A stretch of DNA of 64,000 bases, taken from NCBI GenBank assembly GCA_947252645.1, contig CAMXWF010000009.1, positions 43,431-107,430 of the forward strand, read 5' to 3'. The notes under the pieces were generated by a model. It had not been told where the DNA came from. It worked only from the letters and a program-made list of their open reading frames with translations, and searched no databases. Within the stretch, counting starts at the first letter, position 1. Every line of letters starts with the position of its first letter. The DNA is from an uncultured Bacteroidia bacterium (lineage in GTDB: Bacteria > Bacteroidota > Bacteroidia > Bacteroidales > CAJPTX01). Shown one piece after another: positions 55,857-63,987 of the stretch. Both the position numbers and the translations under genes were made by a program.

Positions 55857-55864
55857 CGAAGGTA
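55857..55864 (-). promoter_or_regulatory. -7 box of the PspC-PadR operon
   Basis: TACCTTCG on the minus strand, 35 bases before the start codon. The expected -33 position (about 55884-55887) falls inside the adjoining palindrome, so a repressor bound there would block RNA polymerase. Confidence 0.6.
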
Positions 55865-55875
55865 ACAACTTTCAA

Positions 55876-55898
55876 TGTACTTTGCGTCGCAAAGTACA
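55876..55898. promoter_or_regulatory. 23-base operator palindrome, probable PadR site
   Basis: TGTACTTTGCG (55876-55886), one central base, then the exact complement CGCAAAGTACA (55888-55898). A perfect 11-1-11 dyad placed directly upstream of the -7 box of an operon that encodes a PadR repressor. PadR proteins commonly bind dyads with TGTA/TACA outer bases, which fits. Confidence 0.8.
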
Positions 55899-56382
55899 AC
55901 CTTTCAAATAATAATCAATTGAACTCGCTGGGTGTCAAACTAAAAACGATCTAAGATTCCCCGATAATTCCGACTCCCCCTGGCCTAGCAGGGCCTCAGG
56001 TACCCGTGGCCCCACCCGCCCAGGCAAATTGTTAAAAGGCTGGCGCTCTTGGGGGAGCAGATTGCAATTTGGTACGTCATCGTAAGCATTTCTCTATCAA
56101 TTCCGTACCTGCTCCGCTCATCGTGCGAAGTCGAGCGGAGTTGGTACGGCGAGGGTACGGCGAGGGCGCGAGATGACTGCCCAGAACACAAGCTGATGAG
56201 TATTGCCGTGTGCAATCATCAAAAATATAATAAGCTGTAACATCAACGATATCAATGCGATAACCTATGTATTTTATGAGTAATAAACGGGGCGAAAGTG
56301 GCCTATTTTGGGTTGGCGGCAGCGCGCTGGTGGCCCCTGTTTCCCGGTGGCGGTAGGCCGCGGATGTTCGGTGGGTAATCGT
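55899..56382. other. AT-rich intergenic region between the PspC operon and asd
   Basis: No gene recognised. It contains the second palindromic repeat (56103-56165). The region 56170-56290 is markedly AT-rich. Confidence 0.55.
56103..56165. repeat. Palindromic repeat with 11-base tandem units (copy B)
   Basis: The 17-base arm at 56103-56119 pairs with GAGCGGAGTTGGTACGG at 56133-56149 with two mismatches and a 13-base loop. The unit GGTACGGCGAG is tandemly repeated (56144-56154, 56155-56165). The right arm is identical to 17 bases of copy A at 13894-13910. Confidence 0.85.
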
Positions 56383-56390
56383 TAATTTCG
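56383..56390 (+). promoter_or_regulatory. -7 box upstream of asd
   Basis: TAATTTCG fits TAnnTTCG and lies 27 bases before the start codon; -33 not clear. Confidence 0.4.
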
Positions 56391-56417
56391 CGGTGAGCGG
56401 TTATAGGGGGTAGTGCT

Positions 56418-57410
56418 ATGAAGATAGGGGTATTTGGTGCGACGGGGCTGGTAGGGCAGCATATGTTGACGTGTTTGGCTGAGGCCGGTTACCCGGTGGG
56501 CTGCGTGGTGGCGGCGGCCTCTGACCGCTCGGTGGGCCTGCGGGTGCCGTATGGGGCCCAGGAGGTGCAGGTGATTTCCGTGGAGGCTCTGCTGGCGGCG
56601 CAGGTGGACCACGTGCTGTTTGCGGTCGAGGCGGAGCTGTCGCGGGAGTGGGCGCCTCGCTTCGTGGAGGGGGGCGCGGTGGTGATAGACAACTCTTCGG
56701 CCTGGCGCATGGATCCGCAGGTGCCGCTGGTGATCCCCGAGGTCAACTTCGATACGGTGGCGGCCCACCGCTTGATAGCCAACCCGAATTGCAGCACGAT
56801 CCAGCTGGTGGCGGCCTTGGCGCCGGTCCATCGGGTCAACCCGGTGGTGTCGCTGCGCGTGGCCACCTACCAAGCGGTGAGCGGCTCGGGCATCCGCGGG
56901 CTCAACCAGCTCCGCGAGGAGCGCCATGGGCGTGTGCCCCGCGATCCGTTCTATGGCCACCCCATCGAGGGGAATTGCCTTCCGCACTGCGATGTCTTCG
57001 AGCCGTCGGGCTACACCAAGGAGGAGATGAAGCTGGTGAACGAGACCAAGAAGATCCTCCTGGCGCCCCAGCTGCGGGTTTCGGCCACGGCGGTGCGGGT
57101 GCCCGTGGAGGTGGGGCATTCGGAGGTGGCCTACTTCGAGTGCGCGCAGCCCATTACCCCGGGGCAGGTGCAGCAGTTGCTCTCCCGGGCCGAGGGGATC
57201 AAGCTGGTGGATGACCCGCAGCGGGCACTCTACCCCACGCCTTTGGCGGCTGTGGGGCAAGATAGGGTGCTCGTGGGGCGCGTCAGGCAGGATCTGGCTT
57301 CCCCCACGCAGGGGATCAGCTTCTGGGTTGTGGCCGACAATCTGCGGAAGGGGGCGGCGGCCAACGCGGTGCAGATCTTGCGGCGTCTACAGCCGCCCAC
57401 GGATTGCTAG
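56418..57410 (+). CDS. asd: Aspartate-semialdehyde dehydrogenase
   Basis: 330-residue NADPH-dependent enzyme reducing aspartyl phosphate to aspartate semialdehyde, the branch point to lysine, diaminopimelate, threonine and methionine. The nucleotide-binding start is GATGLVGQHML (about 8-18), the catalytic cysteine is Cys125 in NPNCSTIQL, and GSGIRGLNQL and RVPVEVGHSE segments match the bacterial family. Length is usual. It is a single-gene unit: promoter-like box upstream and the convergent aspartic-protease gene 23 bases downstream. Confidence 0.97.
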   Translation: MKIGVFGATGLVGQHMLTCLAEAGYPVGCVVAAASDRSVGLRVPYGAQEVQVISVEALLAAQVDHVLFAVEAELSREWAPRFVEGGAVVIDNSSAWRMDPQVPLVIPEVNFDTVAAHRLIANPNCSTIQLVAALAPVHRVNPVVSLRVATYQAVSGSGIRGLNQLREERHGRVPRDPFYGHPIEGNCLPHCDVFEPSGYTKEEMKLVNETKKILLAPQLRVSATAVRVPVEVGHSEVAYFECAQPITPGQVQQLLSRAEGIKLVDDPQRALYPTPLAAVGQDRVLVGRVRQDLASPTQGISFWVVADNLRKGAAANAVQILRRLQPPTDC

Positions 57411-57433
57411 GCCCTGCCGTAGCGGGCGTGGGG

Positions 57434-57853
57434 CTACTCCTGGCGGAAGGTGATGCGCCGCCGGGGATAGCTGATGGTGGCGTGGAGTTTTTCTAGTAGG
57501 TCGCTGCCCAGGAGCCCGGCCACGGGGGCGTGGCAGAATTCGCTATAGATGCGGTTGAGGTCGGCGATGTCGGCCAGGACGACCTCGTAGCTCTCCAGCA
57601 CGATGCGTCCGATTTGGATGTTGCGTAGGGGGGTGATTTGTAGGTCGTTGAGATGCCCGCCCATGCCGTAGCTGGGTTCGTCGAGGGGGTGGGGGGCGTT
57701 GAAGTCGAGGGGGAGGTGCTTGTCGAGCACCGTGTGGGAACTCCCGGTGTCGATGATCATGTGCAGCTTGTGGCCCTGGATGTGGATGGGCATGATCAGG
57801 TGCGAGTTGTTTTCTGAGAAGTTGAGTAGGTCGAATTTTACGGTTGTCTGCAT
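57434..57853 (-). CDS. Small retropepsin-like aspartic protease-fold protein
   Basis: 139 residues from ATG 57853; the frame extends to 57895 but that start would lie about 15 bases from the -7 box. It contains IIDTGSSHTVLD (DTGSS, about residues 34-38) with a hydrophobic strand before it, and a second glycine-rich loop AGLLGSDLL near residue 115. This is the clan AA single-domain layout of retropepsin-like proteins, which act as homodimers. No signal peptide or membrane helix. The catalytic Asp is present; substrate unknown. Confidence 0.82.
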   Translation of the reverse strand: MQTTVKFDLLNFSENNSHLIMPIHIQGHKLHMIIDTGSSHTVLDKHLPLDFNAPHPLDEPSYGMGGHLNDLQITPLRNIQIGRIVLESYEVVLADIADLNRIYSEFCHAPVAGLLGSDLLEKLHATISYPRRRITFRQE

Positions 57854-57909
57854 GCTTGTGGTGCGGTGCGCCGTGCGCTGTGGAGGTACGCGCACAGGAT
57901 GCTACGCCG

Positions 57910-57917
57910 CGAAGGTA
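57910..57917 (-). promoter_or_regulatory. -7 box of the aspartic-protease-like gene
   Basis: TACCTTCG on the minus strand, 57 bases before the preferred start codon. No -33 TTTG at 19 bases. Confidence 0.4.
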
Positions 57918-58001
57918 TCGAATGTTAGTCCAAATGGGGCGGCTTTCTTGGTAAAGTGTTACCTTGCCGTGGTTTCGGGAGGTTATGGGTGAGTGCGCGC
58001 T

Positions 58002-58940
58002 ATGCTAGGATTTCTTTCCAAGAAGAGTAAGGAGAGCCTCGATAAGGGGCTTGGTAAGACCCGCGAGGGGATTTTTTCGCGGCTCACGCGGGCGTTGGGG
58101 CTGCGTAAGAAGGTGGATGAGGGGCTGCTGGATGATTTGGAGGAGGCGTTGCTTTCGGCCGATGTGGGCTTGTCGACCACCAGCAAGATCATAGCCGGGG
58201 TGGAGGCGCAGATGAAGCAGGGCAAGGTGTCGACCGAGCAGGAGCTCTCGGCGGCGCTGTGCGCAGTGACCTGCCAGATGCTGGAGGTCAAGCCCCGTGC
58301 GCTCGAGGCCCTGCAGCCCACGCCCGGGGTGCCCTACGTGGTCCTGGTGGTGGGTGTCAACGGGGTGGGCAAGACGACGACCATCGGCAAGCTAGCGCAT
58401 CGCTATAGGCAGCAGGGCAAGCGGGTCTACATCGGGGCGGCCGATACGTTTCGTGCGGCGGCCATTGATCAGCTCAAGGTGTGGAGCGAGCGTGTGGGGG
58501 CCGAGTTGGTAAGCCAGAAGATGGGGGCGGATCCGGCCGCGGTGGCCTACGATACGCTCGCGGCGGCCAAGGCCCAGGGGGCCGACGTGGTGCTCATCGA
58601 TACGGCGGGCCGTCTGCACAACAAGGTGAACCTGATGAATGAGCTGGGCAAGATCAAGCGCGTGCTGCAGAAGATAGCCCCCGAGGTGCCCCAGGAGGTG
58701 CTGCTGGTGCTCGACGGGAGCACGGGGCAGAATGCCTTTGAGCAGGCCAAGCAGTTTGCGGCCGTGACCGACCTTACGGCTTTGGCGCTCACCAAGCTCG
58801 ATGGCACCGCCCGGGGGGGCGTAGCTATCGGCATCTGCGACCAGCTCCAGGTGCCCATCAAATACATCGGGGTAGGCGAGCAGATGGACGATCTGCAGCT
58901 GTTCGACCCGCGGGCTTTTGTGGAGTCGATCTTCGGGTAG
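58002..58940 (+). CDS. ftsY: Signal recognition particle receptor GTPase
   Basis: 312-residue SRP-family GTPase that docks ribosome-SRP complexes to the membrane. A short N-terminal A region is followed by the N domain (about 30-95) and a G domain with GVNGVGKTTTIGKL (about 117-131), DTFRAAAIDQL, DTAGRLHNK (about 203) and TKLDGTARGG. The start at ATG 58002 aligns with other Bacteroidetes FtsY proteins; an in-frame GTG at 57993 is possible. The long acidic N-terminal extension of E. coli FtsY is lacking, as usual here. Two bases separate its stop from rimO. Confidence 0.97.
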   Translation: MLGFLSKKSKESLDKGLGKTREGIFSRLTRALGLRKKVDEGLLDDLEEALLSADVGLSTTSKIIAGVEAQMKQGKVSTEQELSAALCAVTCQMLEVKPRALEALQPTPGVPYVVLVVGVNGVGKTTTIGKLAHRYRQQGKRVYIGAADTFRAAAIDQLKVWSERVGAELVSQKMGADPAAVAYDTLAAAKAQGADVVLIDTAGRLHNKVNLMNELGKIKRVLQKIAPEVPQEVLLVLDGSTGQNAFEQAKQFAAVTDLTALALTKLDGTARGGVAIGICDQLQVPIKYIGVGEQMDDLQLFDPRAFVESIFG

Positions 58941-58942
58941 CC

Positions 58943-60262
58943 GTGGTGTGCACACATAGCGGGCAGCCAGGGAGCATTTGCATTGTGACCTTGGGGTGCT
59001 CCAAGAATTTGGTGGACTCCGAGCGGCTGGGGAGTTGTCTTCAGCGGGCGGGGTGGCACGTGCGCTACGACTGCGAGCCCGCGGCGCAGGATGTCCTCAT
59101 CCTGAACACGTGTGGCTTTATCGGGGATGCGCAGGAGGAGTCGGTCAACTATATTCTTCGCGCGGTGGCCTTGCAGCGTCAGGGCTTGCTGCGTGATTTG
59201 CTGGTGATGGGGTGCCTGAGCCAGCGGTTTGGGCGGGAGCTCCGGGCGGAGATTCCCGAGGTGGGGCATTGGTACGGCGCGCGCGATTTGGGCCAAGTGC
59301 TGGGCTATTTTGGTCTTTCGGGCGAGTTGTTGCTGGCTGCGCCGCGCCGGGCTTCGGCCCATCGTCACTACGCCTACCTGAAGATAGCCGAGGGATGCGA
59401 TCGCCATTGCCATTTTTGTGCCATTCCGGGGATACGGGGTGGCTACCGTTCGGTGGCGCCGGGGCGTTTGCTCGAGGAGGCGCAGGCCTTGGTGGCCGAT
59501 GGGGCGCGGGAGCTCATCTTGGTGGCCCAGGAGCTCTCTTCCTACGGGCGCGATCTCCCGCATCCGACAACGCTGTTGACCTTGCTGGAGGCCTTGGAGA
59601 AGATTGAGGGCCTGGCGTGGATACGGATGCACTACGCCTACCCCACGGGCTTCCCGCTGGAGGTGCTGGAGTGGATGCGGAGCTCGAAGAAGGCCTGTCG
59701 CTATTTTGACTTGCCGCTCCAGCATATCTCGGATAGGGTGCTGCGCGTTATGAATCGGACGCACACCACGCGGAGTACCTACGCGCTCATCGAGCGGGTG
59801 CGGGCGTTGCTGCCCGAGGCCTCGCTGCGTACCAGCCTGATCGTGGGCTACCCCGCGGAGGGGGAGGCCGAGTTTCGTCAGCTTGAGGAGTTTGTGCGCA
59901 CGGTGGAGTTTGACCAGGTGGGGGTGTTCACCTATTCCTCGGAGGCGGGGACCTACGCGGGGGATCACTTGGAGGATTGCGTGCCGCAGGAGGTCAAGCA
60001 GATGCGTCGCGATGCCATCATGACGCTGCAGCAAGAGATCAGTACGCGGAGGCTGTCGCGCTTTGTGGGGCGGACGATGCCGGTGCTGCTCGATGAGCAG
60101 GTGGGCCCGCACGCGTGGGTGGGGCGGACGGAGTTTGCCTCGCCTGAGGTGGATGGGGAGGTGCAGGTGCAGGCGCCATCGCGCGAGTTGGCGGTGGGGC
60201 AGTTTGCCCAGGTGCGCATCACCGGCTCAGGCGCCTACGATCTGGAGGGCGAGGTGGCGTGA
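58943..60262 (+). CDS. rimO: Ribosomal protein S12 methylthiotransferase
   Basis: 439-residue radical-SAM enzyme that adds a methylthio group to the S12 aspartate. N-terminal UPF0004 domain with three cysteines (LGCSKNLVDSE, LNTCGF, MGCLSQR), radical-SAM motif CDRHCHFC (about 153-160) followed by AIPGIRGGYRS, and a C-terminal TRAM domain (about 372-439). GTG start at 58943, two bases after ftsY, so probably one transcript. LGCSKNLVDSE at the start distinguishes RimO from MiaB. Confidence 0.97.
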   Translation: MVCTHSGQPGSICIVTLGCSKNLVDSERLGSCLQRAGWHVRYDCEPAAQDVLILNTCGFIGDAQEESVNYILRAVALQRQGLLRDLLVMGCLSQRFGRELRAEIPEVGHWYGARDLGQVLGYFGLSGELLLAAPRRASAHRHYAYLKIAEGCDRHCHFCAIPGIRGGYRSVAPGRLLEEAQALVADGARELILVAQELSSYGRDLPHPTTLLTLLEALEKIEGLAWIRMHYAYPTGFPLEVLEWMRSSKKACRYFDLPLQHISDRVLRVMNRTHTTRSTYALIERVRALLPEASLRTSLIVGYPAEGEAEFRQLEEFVRTVEFDQVGVFTYSSEAGTYAGDHLEDCVPQEVKQMRRDAIMTLQQEISTRRLSRFVGRTMPVLLDEQVGPHAWVGRTEFASPEVDGEVQVQAPSRELAVGQFAQVRITGSGAYDLEGEVA

Positions 60263-60304
60263 GGGCCGCGGGGCAGTGTCCGCCGAGGAGGCGCGCGCCT
60301 AGTA

Positions 60305-62362
60305 CTACGGGGTAGGCTTGCCTTGGGAGAGTGCGTTGGCGCGCAGGCGTGCGGCGTGGGCCTTAGGGCTCTTTAGGGCTTCGAGGGCTTTGGCATATTG
60401 TTGCCAGAGGGAGGCCGAGTCGGGTTCTTTTTCTAGGAGTTGTTCGAGTAGGTTGGCGGCTTGTTGGGGTCGGCCCTGCTGATAGTAGGCCATGGCCTGT
60501 AGCTGGAGGAAAGGGGTGGCGGCGTGGCTGTTGAGTGCAGCGATGGCGGCCAGGCCTTGGTCGATGTAGGGTTGTGCGAGTTCGGGCTGGTGCGCGAGTA
60601 GGTAGGCGAGGGCGAGCTTGTGGAGGGCTTCGGGGTTGTCGGGGTAGATGGTGCGCCCATCCTGGAGAGCCTGCAGGTATTGCTCTGGGTGGTCGAGGGC
60701 GTTGTGGGGCTCGAAGGCGAAGAGGTATGCGGGTTCGCTATGGCCCTCCTTGTGGACGATGCGGAGGCAGGCTGGGTTGACTTCGAGGAGGCGCTGGAGG
60801 TTGTAGTGCATGGAGTTGATGAAGCGGTCGGTGCGTATTTGGGGGTTGATGCGGAGATGCCCTACGAGGATGTAGTCCACGTGGTGGCTGCGGAAGTATT
60901 GCCATACGCTGTCGCGGTGCTGCGCGACCTGCTTGAAGATGCCCAGGAAAGGTCGTTTGGCGTAGATGCGGGCGTTGTTTGGTTTGCGGGCTGCGATGAT
61001 GGCCGAGTCGGGGAGGTTTTTCCCGGCCCAGGCGCTGGCCCTGAGGTAGTTTTCCCAGTCTGGGGTGAGGCCGGCGTATTGGTCGCCGCGTAGGTTGGCG
61101 GCGAGGGTGCTGGGCGTCATGGCGTGGAGGTTGGTGGCCAGGGTGCTGATGGAGGCGAGAGCCACGAAGGTATAGATGGCGCCCCGTGCGATTTTGGGGC
61201 TGAGCGCAGAGAGTAGGTCGTGCAGCCCGTTGAGGGCGAAGGCCAGCAGGAGCGGTAGGTAGACGACCACGAGGCGCATTTGGTTCCATTTGGCCTGCTG
61301 GGTGAGGAAGGTGATGCCCAGTAGGACGACTAGGTATGTGGCTAGGAAGATGGGAAAGGGTTTTCGACTGCGCCGGAAGATGAGGATGGCCAGGCCGAGC
61401 AGGATGACGAGTAGGGGGAAGGAGAGGTTGCCCCGCTCGAGGGGAATGCCTATAAACTGGCCGAAGTGGTAGCCGAGGTATTGCTGGGCATTTTCTCCCA
61501 TCCGCACGAGGAGTCCCCCGAGGCCTTCTTGGCCTTGGTCGGCATTGTAGAAGTCTTTCTGGAGCATGTGGCTGAGCTGCTCCTGGAAGGCTGCGCCGCC
61601 GAGCTGCCAGCGCAGCTGCTTGTAGAGGGAGAAGGGGATTTGAAATAGCAGGAAGCCCCCCAAGGTGAGGCTGGCGCCCCGCCAGTCGCGCGCAAAGATG
61701 ACCAGGTAGAGCAGTAGGGCAATGAGGGCCCCTAGGCCCACGTAGCGCGTGAGGGCTAGGAGGAAGAGCAGGCAGCCTAGTAGGAGGTAGCCCCAGAGGT
61801 TTTGGGGGACCAACGCTTTGTGGCTAAAGGTCAAGACGTGTGTGAAGAGGATGAGCACGGCGGCCTGTAGGAGCATGAAGAGGGACTCGCTGTAGGTGCT
61901 GCTGGCCAGGTAGACCAAGTTGGGGCAGAGCGCGCAGAGGAGCAGAGTGCCGAGCCAGGCCGGGCGGGCAATGCGCCCATGCAGCCAACGCCCCATGAGG
62001 TAGAGGGCTGCCGTAGAGAAGAGCATGGAGAGCACTTTTATCCAGGGGATAGATAGCCCCCCTAGGCCGACCAGGGGGCTCAGGAGGATGGGGTAGAAGG
62101 CGCCGTGCCATTCCGGGAAGGCGTGTCCGTGCCAGAAGTCCAGGGCCGAGAGGATGTACCAGGCGTCGTCGCCCCCAATGCTGACCTTGGCGTCGAAGCG
62201 TAGCAGCGCGAGGAGGAGGTGGAGTAGGCAGATGGCCAGGAGCACTAGGTGCCTGCTTTGCGTAAGGGGCTGCGCAGGGGCTAGTAGCCAGTCGTAGGTA
62301 GGTGGGTCTGGAGCTGCTGTGCGCAGCTTGCCGTGCTGACTCTGTGCGCGCGTTGCCTTCAT
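60305..62362 (-). CDS. Polytopic membrane glycosyltransferase-like protein with C-terminal TPRs
   Basis: 685 residues. About ten to eleven hydrophobic helices occupy residues 40-430. The first loop has GGDDAWYILSALDFWHG (about 61-77), where GT-C transferases of the ArnT/PMT type carry their catalytic acidic residue. A soluble region follows with YILVGHLRI, and residues about 550-675 form TPR-like helices (PEALHKLALAYLL, FLQLQAMAYYQQGRP, SASLWQQYAKALEAL). It probably transfers sugars from a lipid-linked donor at the periplasmic side. It converges with rimO and has a -7 box at 62412. Confidence 0.75.
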   Translation of the reverse strand: MKATRAQSQHGKLRTAAPDPPTYDWLLAPAQPLTQSRHLVLLAICLLHLLLALLRFDAKVSIGGDDAWYILSALDFWHGHAFPEWHGAFYPILLSPLVGLGGLSIPWIKVLSMLFSTAALYLMGRWLHGRIARPAWLGTLLLCALCPNLVYLASSTYSESLFMLLQAAVLILFTHVLTFSHKALVPQNLWGYLLLGCLLFLLALTRYVGLGALIALLLYLVIFARDWRGASLTLGGFLLFQIPFSLYKQLRWQLGGAAFQEQLSHMLQKDFYNADQGQEGLGGLLVRMGENAQQYLGYHFGQFIGIPLERGNLSFPLLVILLGLAILIFRRSRKPFPIFLATYLVVLLGITFLTQQAKWNQMRLVVVYLPLLLAFALNGLHDLLSALSPKIARGAIYTFVALASISTLATNLHAMTPSTLAANLRGDQYAGLTPDWENYLRASAWAGKNLPDSAIIAARKPNNARIYAKRPFLGIFKQVAQHRDSVWQYFRSHHVDYILVGHLRINPQIRTDRFINSMHYNLQRLLEVNPACLRIVHKEGHSEPAYLFAFEPHNALDHPEQYLQALQDGRTIYPDNPEALHKLALAYLLAHQPELAQPYIDQGLAAIAALNSHAATPFLQLQAMAYYQQGRPQQAANLLEQLLEKEPDSASLWQQYAKALEALKSPKAHAARLRANALSQGKPTP

Positions 62363-62411
62363 GCTTGGTTGGCCTTTTTAACCATGGAGACTATGGTTCT
62401 GAGTGCGTGGG

Positions 62412-62419
62412 CAAAGGTA
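62412..62419 (-). promoter_or_regulatory. -7 box of the membrane glycosyltransferase-like gene
   Basis: TACCTTTG on the minus strand, 50 bases before the start; no -33 TTTG at the expected spacing. Confidence 0.45.
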
Positions 62420-62477
62420 CGAAGTAGTAGCCAGAGGTTTGCGCTTTCTCAAAGGCCACTATTTGTAAAGAACATTA

Positions 62478-62485
62478 TACCTTTG
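62478..62485 (+). promoter_or_regulatory. -7 box of the DNA methyltransferase gene
   Basis: TACCTTTG, 9 bases before the ATG at 62495, so the transcript would be nearly leaderless. It is not conserved in the relic copy at 9525. Confidence 0.45.
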
Positions 62486-62494
62486 CGTCTGTAT

Positions 62495-63670
62495 ATGAAC
62501 AGGATACGGATAGCATCGCTATTTTCTGGCTGCGGTGGGCTAGATTTAGGTTTTTTAGGTGGGTTTTCAACTCTCGGAGCGTTGTACGAGCGGTTGAATA
62601 CGGAGGTGGTGTTTGCCAACGATATAGATGACGAGGCTTGTAGCGTTTACCGCGCCAACCACGCGGCGCCGATGGTGTGTGGCGACATACGGCGTGTGCC
62701 TATAGATGCTATTCCGGATTTCGATGTGCTAATAGCGGGTTTCCCATGCCAGCCATTCTCTACAGCGGGCGCACGTAGGGGCGTGGACGATGAGGGCGGC
62801 CGGGGCACGCTGTTTGAGGAGTGCGAGCGGATAATACGGGAGAAGGTGGCGCAAGGAGTTCCACCGCGCGCCTTTCTGTTTGAAAACGTGCGGGGTATTC
62901 TCTCTTCCTACATGCCCGATGGGAAAACAACAGTGCCTCAAGAAATCACGAGCCGCATGCGCGCCTTGGGTTATAATGTGTCGGTGAAGCTTCTCTGCGC
63001 GTCGGATTATGGCGTTCCTCAGAATCGCTACCGGGTGTTTATAATTGGCACCTATGCAGGGTGTGCTTCCTTTGACTTCAATCGGTTGCAGACTTTTGTC
63101 TATCAGCAGGGCATCCCATCGAGAACATACACGCGGCAGGAGAAGCTCGTGATGGGCTATGTGCTTTCGTTTCCCACGGCAGCCCATGATGCAGATGCCG
63201 TGCATTGGGCGTACACGCCCGCTACGCAAAAGATGGTTGAGGCGATAGGGAAGTGCTATGGTGCCCCTTCTCGGGCAGTGTTTGATGGCGAGAAGCCATT
63301 GAGCATGTTGGCTAAGGAGTATCGGCAGGGGCGCTCGTGGAAAAACATTCCCCGGGAAAAGCTCACGCCGCGGTTTCAGCGCATACGTGACGATCCCCAG
63401 CGCTACCGGTCGCCTAACTTTTTTCGACGTTTTGCGCTGGGGGAGATAAGCGGCACGGTGATAGCCTCGGCCCAGCCAGAGAATTCTGGGATAACGCACC
63501 CGACCGAGGATAGACGGCTAACCGTTCGGGAGGTGGCGAGGATACAATCGTTTCCCGAGCGCTACGATTTTTCGTCCGTTGCGGTGCCCTCTCGCTACAA
63601 GGTGATAGGCAACGCCGTGCCGCCGGTGCTGGGGTGGGTGCTGGCTAAAAACTTACTAGAGCTGATATAG
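62495..63670 (+). CDS. DNA (cytosine-5) methyltransferase
   Basis: 391 residues from ATG 62495; a longer frame from 62333 overlaps the divergent gene and is rejected. C5-methyltransferase motifs in order: I (LFSGCGGLDLGF, about 8-19), IV with the catalytic cysteine (GFPCQPFSTAG, about 81-91), VI (FLFENVRG), VIII (QNRYRVFIIG), then a target-recognition region, and IX/X (LTVREVARIQSFPERY, YKVIGNAVPP). All appear intact, so it should be active. No restriction endonuclease gene is next to it, so it may be an orphan or have its partner past the contig end. The first 60 bases recur at 9525-9584. Confidence 0.95.
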   Translation: MNRIRIASLFSGCGGLDLGFLGGFSTLGALYERLNTEVVFANDIDDEACSVYRANHAAPMVCGDIRRVPIDAIPDFDVLIAGFPCQPFSTAGARRGVDDEGGRGTLFEECERIIREKVAQGVPPRAFLFENVRGILSSYMPDGKTTVPQEITSRMRALGYNVSVKLLCASDYGVPQNRYRVFIIGTYAGCASFDFNRLQTFVYQQGIPSRTYTRQEKLVMGYVLSFPTAAHDADAVHWAYTPATQKMVEAIGKCYGAPSRAVFDGEKPLSMLAKEYRQGRSWKNIPREKLTPRFQRIRDDPQRYRSPNFFRRFALGEISGTVIASAQPENSGITHPTEDRRLTVREVARIQSFPERYDFSSVAVPSRYKVIGNAVPPVLGWVLAKNLLELI

Positions 63671-63802
63671 ATATTGGCAGGCGATGTACCTATCCAACGA
63701 AATAGTAGAAAAGGTGTTTTCTTCCCCCATCTCCCCGATGGTGGTTTGGAGTCTGTGGCCGTGGAAGCCGGGAAGGCGGGTGCTCGGCATCCTTGCTCCT
63801 AA

Positions 63803-63858
63803 CAACTAGCAACTGATGACTGACAACTGGCCACTGCCTATTGGCCACTGGATTCTGA
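63803..63858. repeat. Degenerate heptanucleotide tandem repeat
   Basis: Eight successive seven-base units read CAACTAG, CAACTGA, TGACTGA, CAACTGG, CCACTGC, CTATTGG, CCACTGG, ATTCTGA. The register is kept without gaps and most units keep the pattern CNACTGN. No coding potential. Confidence 0.75.
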
Positions 63859-63866
63859 CTGTGAAT

Positions 63867-63897
63867 TTTGTGCAACAGGGGAATATGTCTACCTTCG
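63867..63897 (+). promoter_or_regulatory. Promoter of tRNA-Ile
   Basis: TTTG (63867-63870), 19-base spacer, TACCTTCG (63890-63897), 45 bases before the tRNA. Both elements and the spacing fit the Bacteroidetes promoter. Confidence 0.8.
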
Positions 63898-63942
63898 CGA
63901 GGCATGTGGTTGGTGATCCTGCGTGGAGTAGCTGGCACTTGC

Positions 63943-63987
63943 GGGCCTATAGCTCAGTTGGTTAGAGCACCTGACTCATAATCAGGG
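63943..63987 (+). tRNA. tRNA-Ile (CAU, lysidine type), truncated by the window end
   Basis: GGGCCTA acceptor strand, D-arm GCTC...GAGC and anticodon stem CCTGA/TCAGG around CTCATAA (anticodon CAU) are complete. GGGCCTA identifies the tRNA-Ile2 type that needs lysidine modification, unlike the Met tRNA at 3359. After the anticodon stem the sequence departs from a tRNA and becomes the adapter-like CTGTCTCTTATAC, so the T-arm and 3' acceptor strand are missing. Confidence 0.85.

Noticed and set aside
58547..60112. 521-codon minus-strand frame across ftsY and rimO
   Set aside because: It lies opposite two well-identified genes, has a His/Arg/Pro-rich composition and no domain. Long antisense frames are expected from GC-rich codon usage.
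63690..63938. 82-codon minus-strand frame before tRNA-Ile
   Set aside because: It covers the heptamer repeat and the tRNA promoter and has a low-complexity translation; unlikely to be coding.
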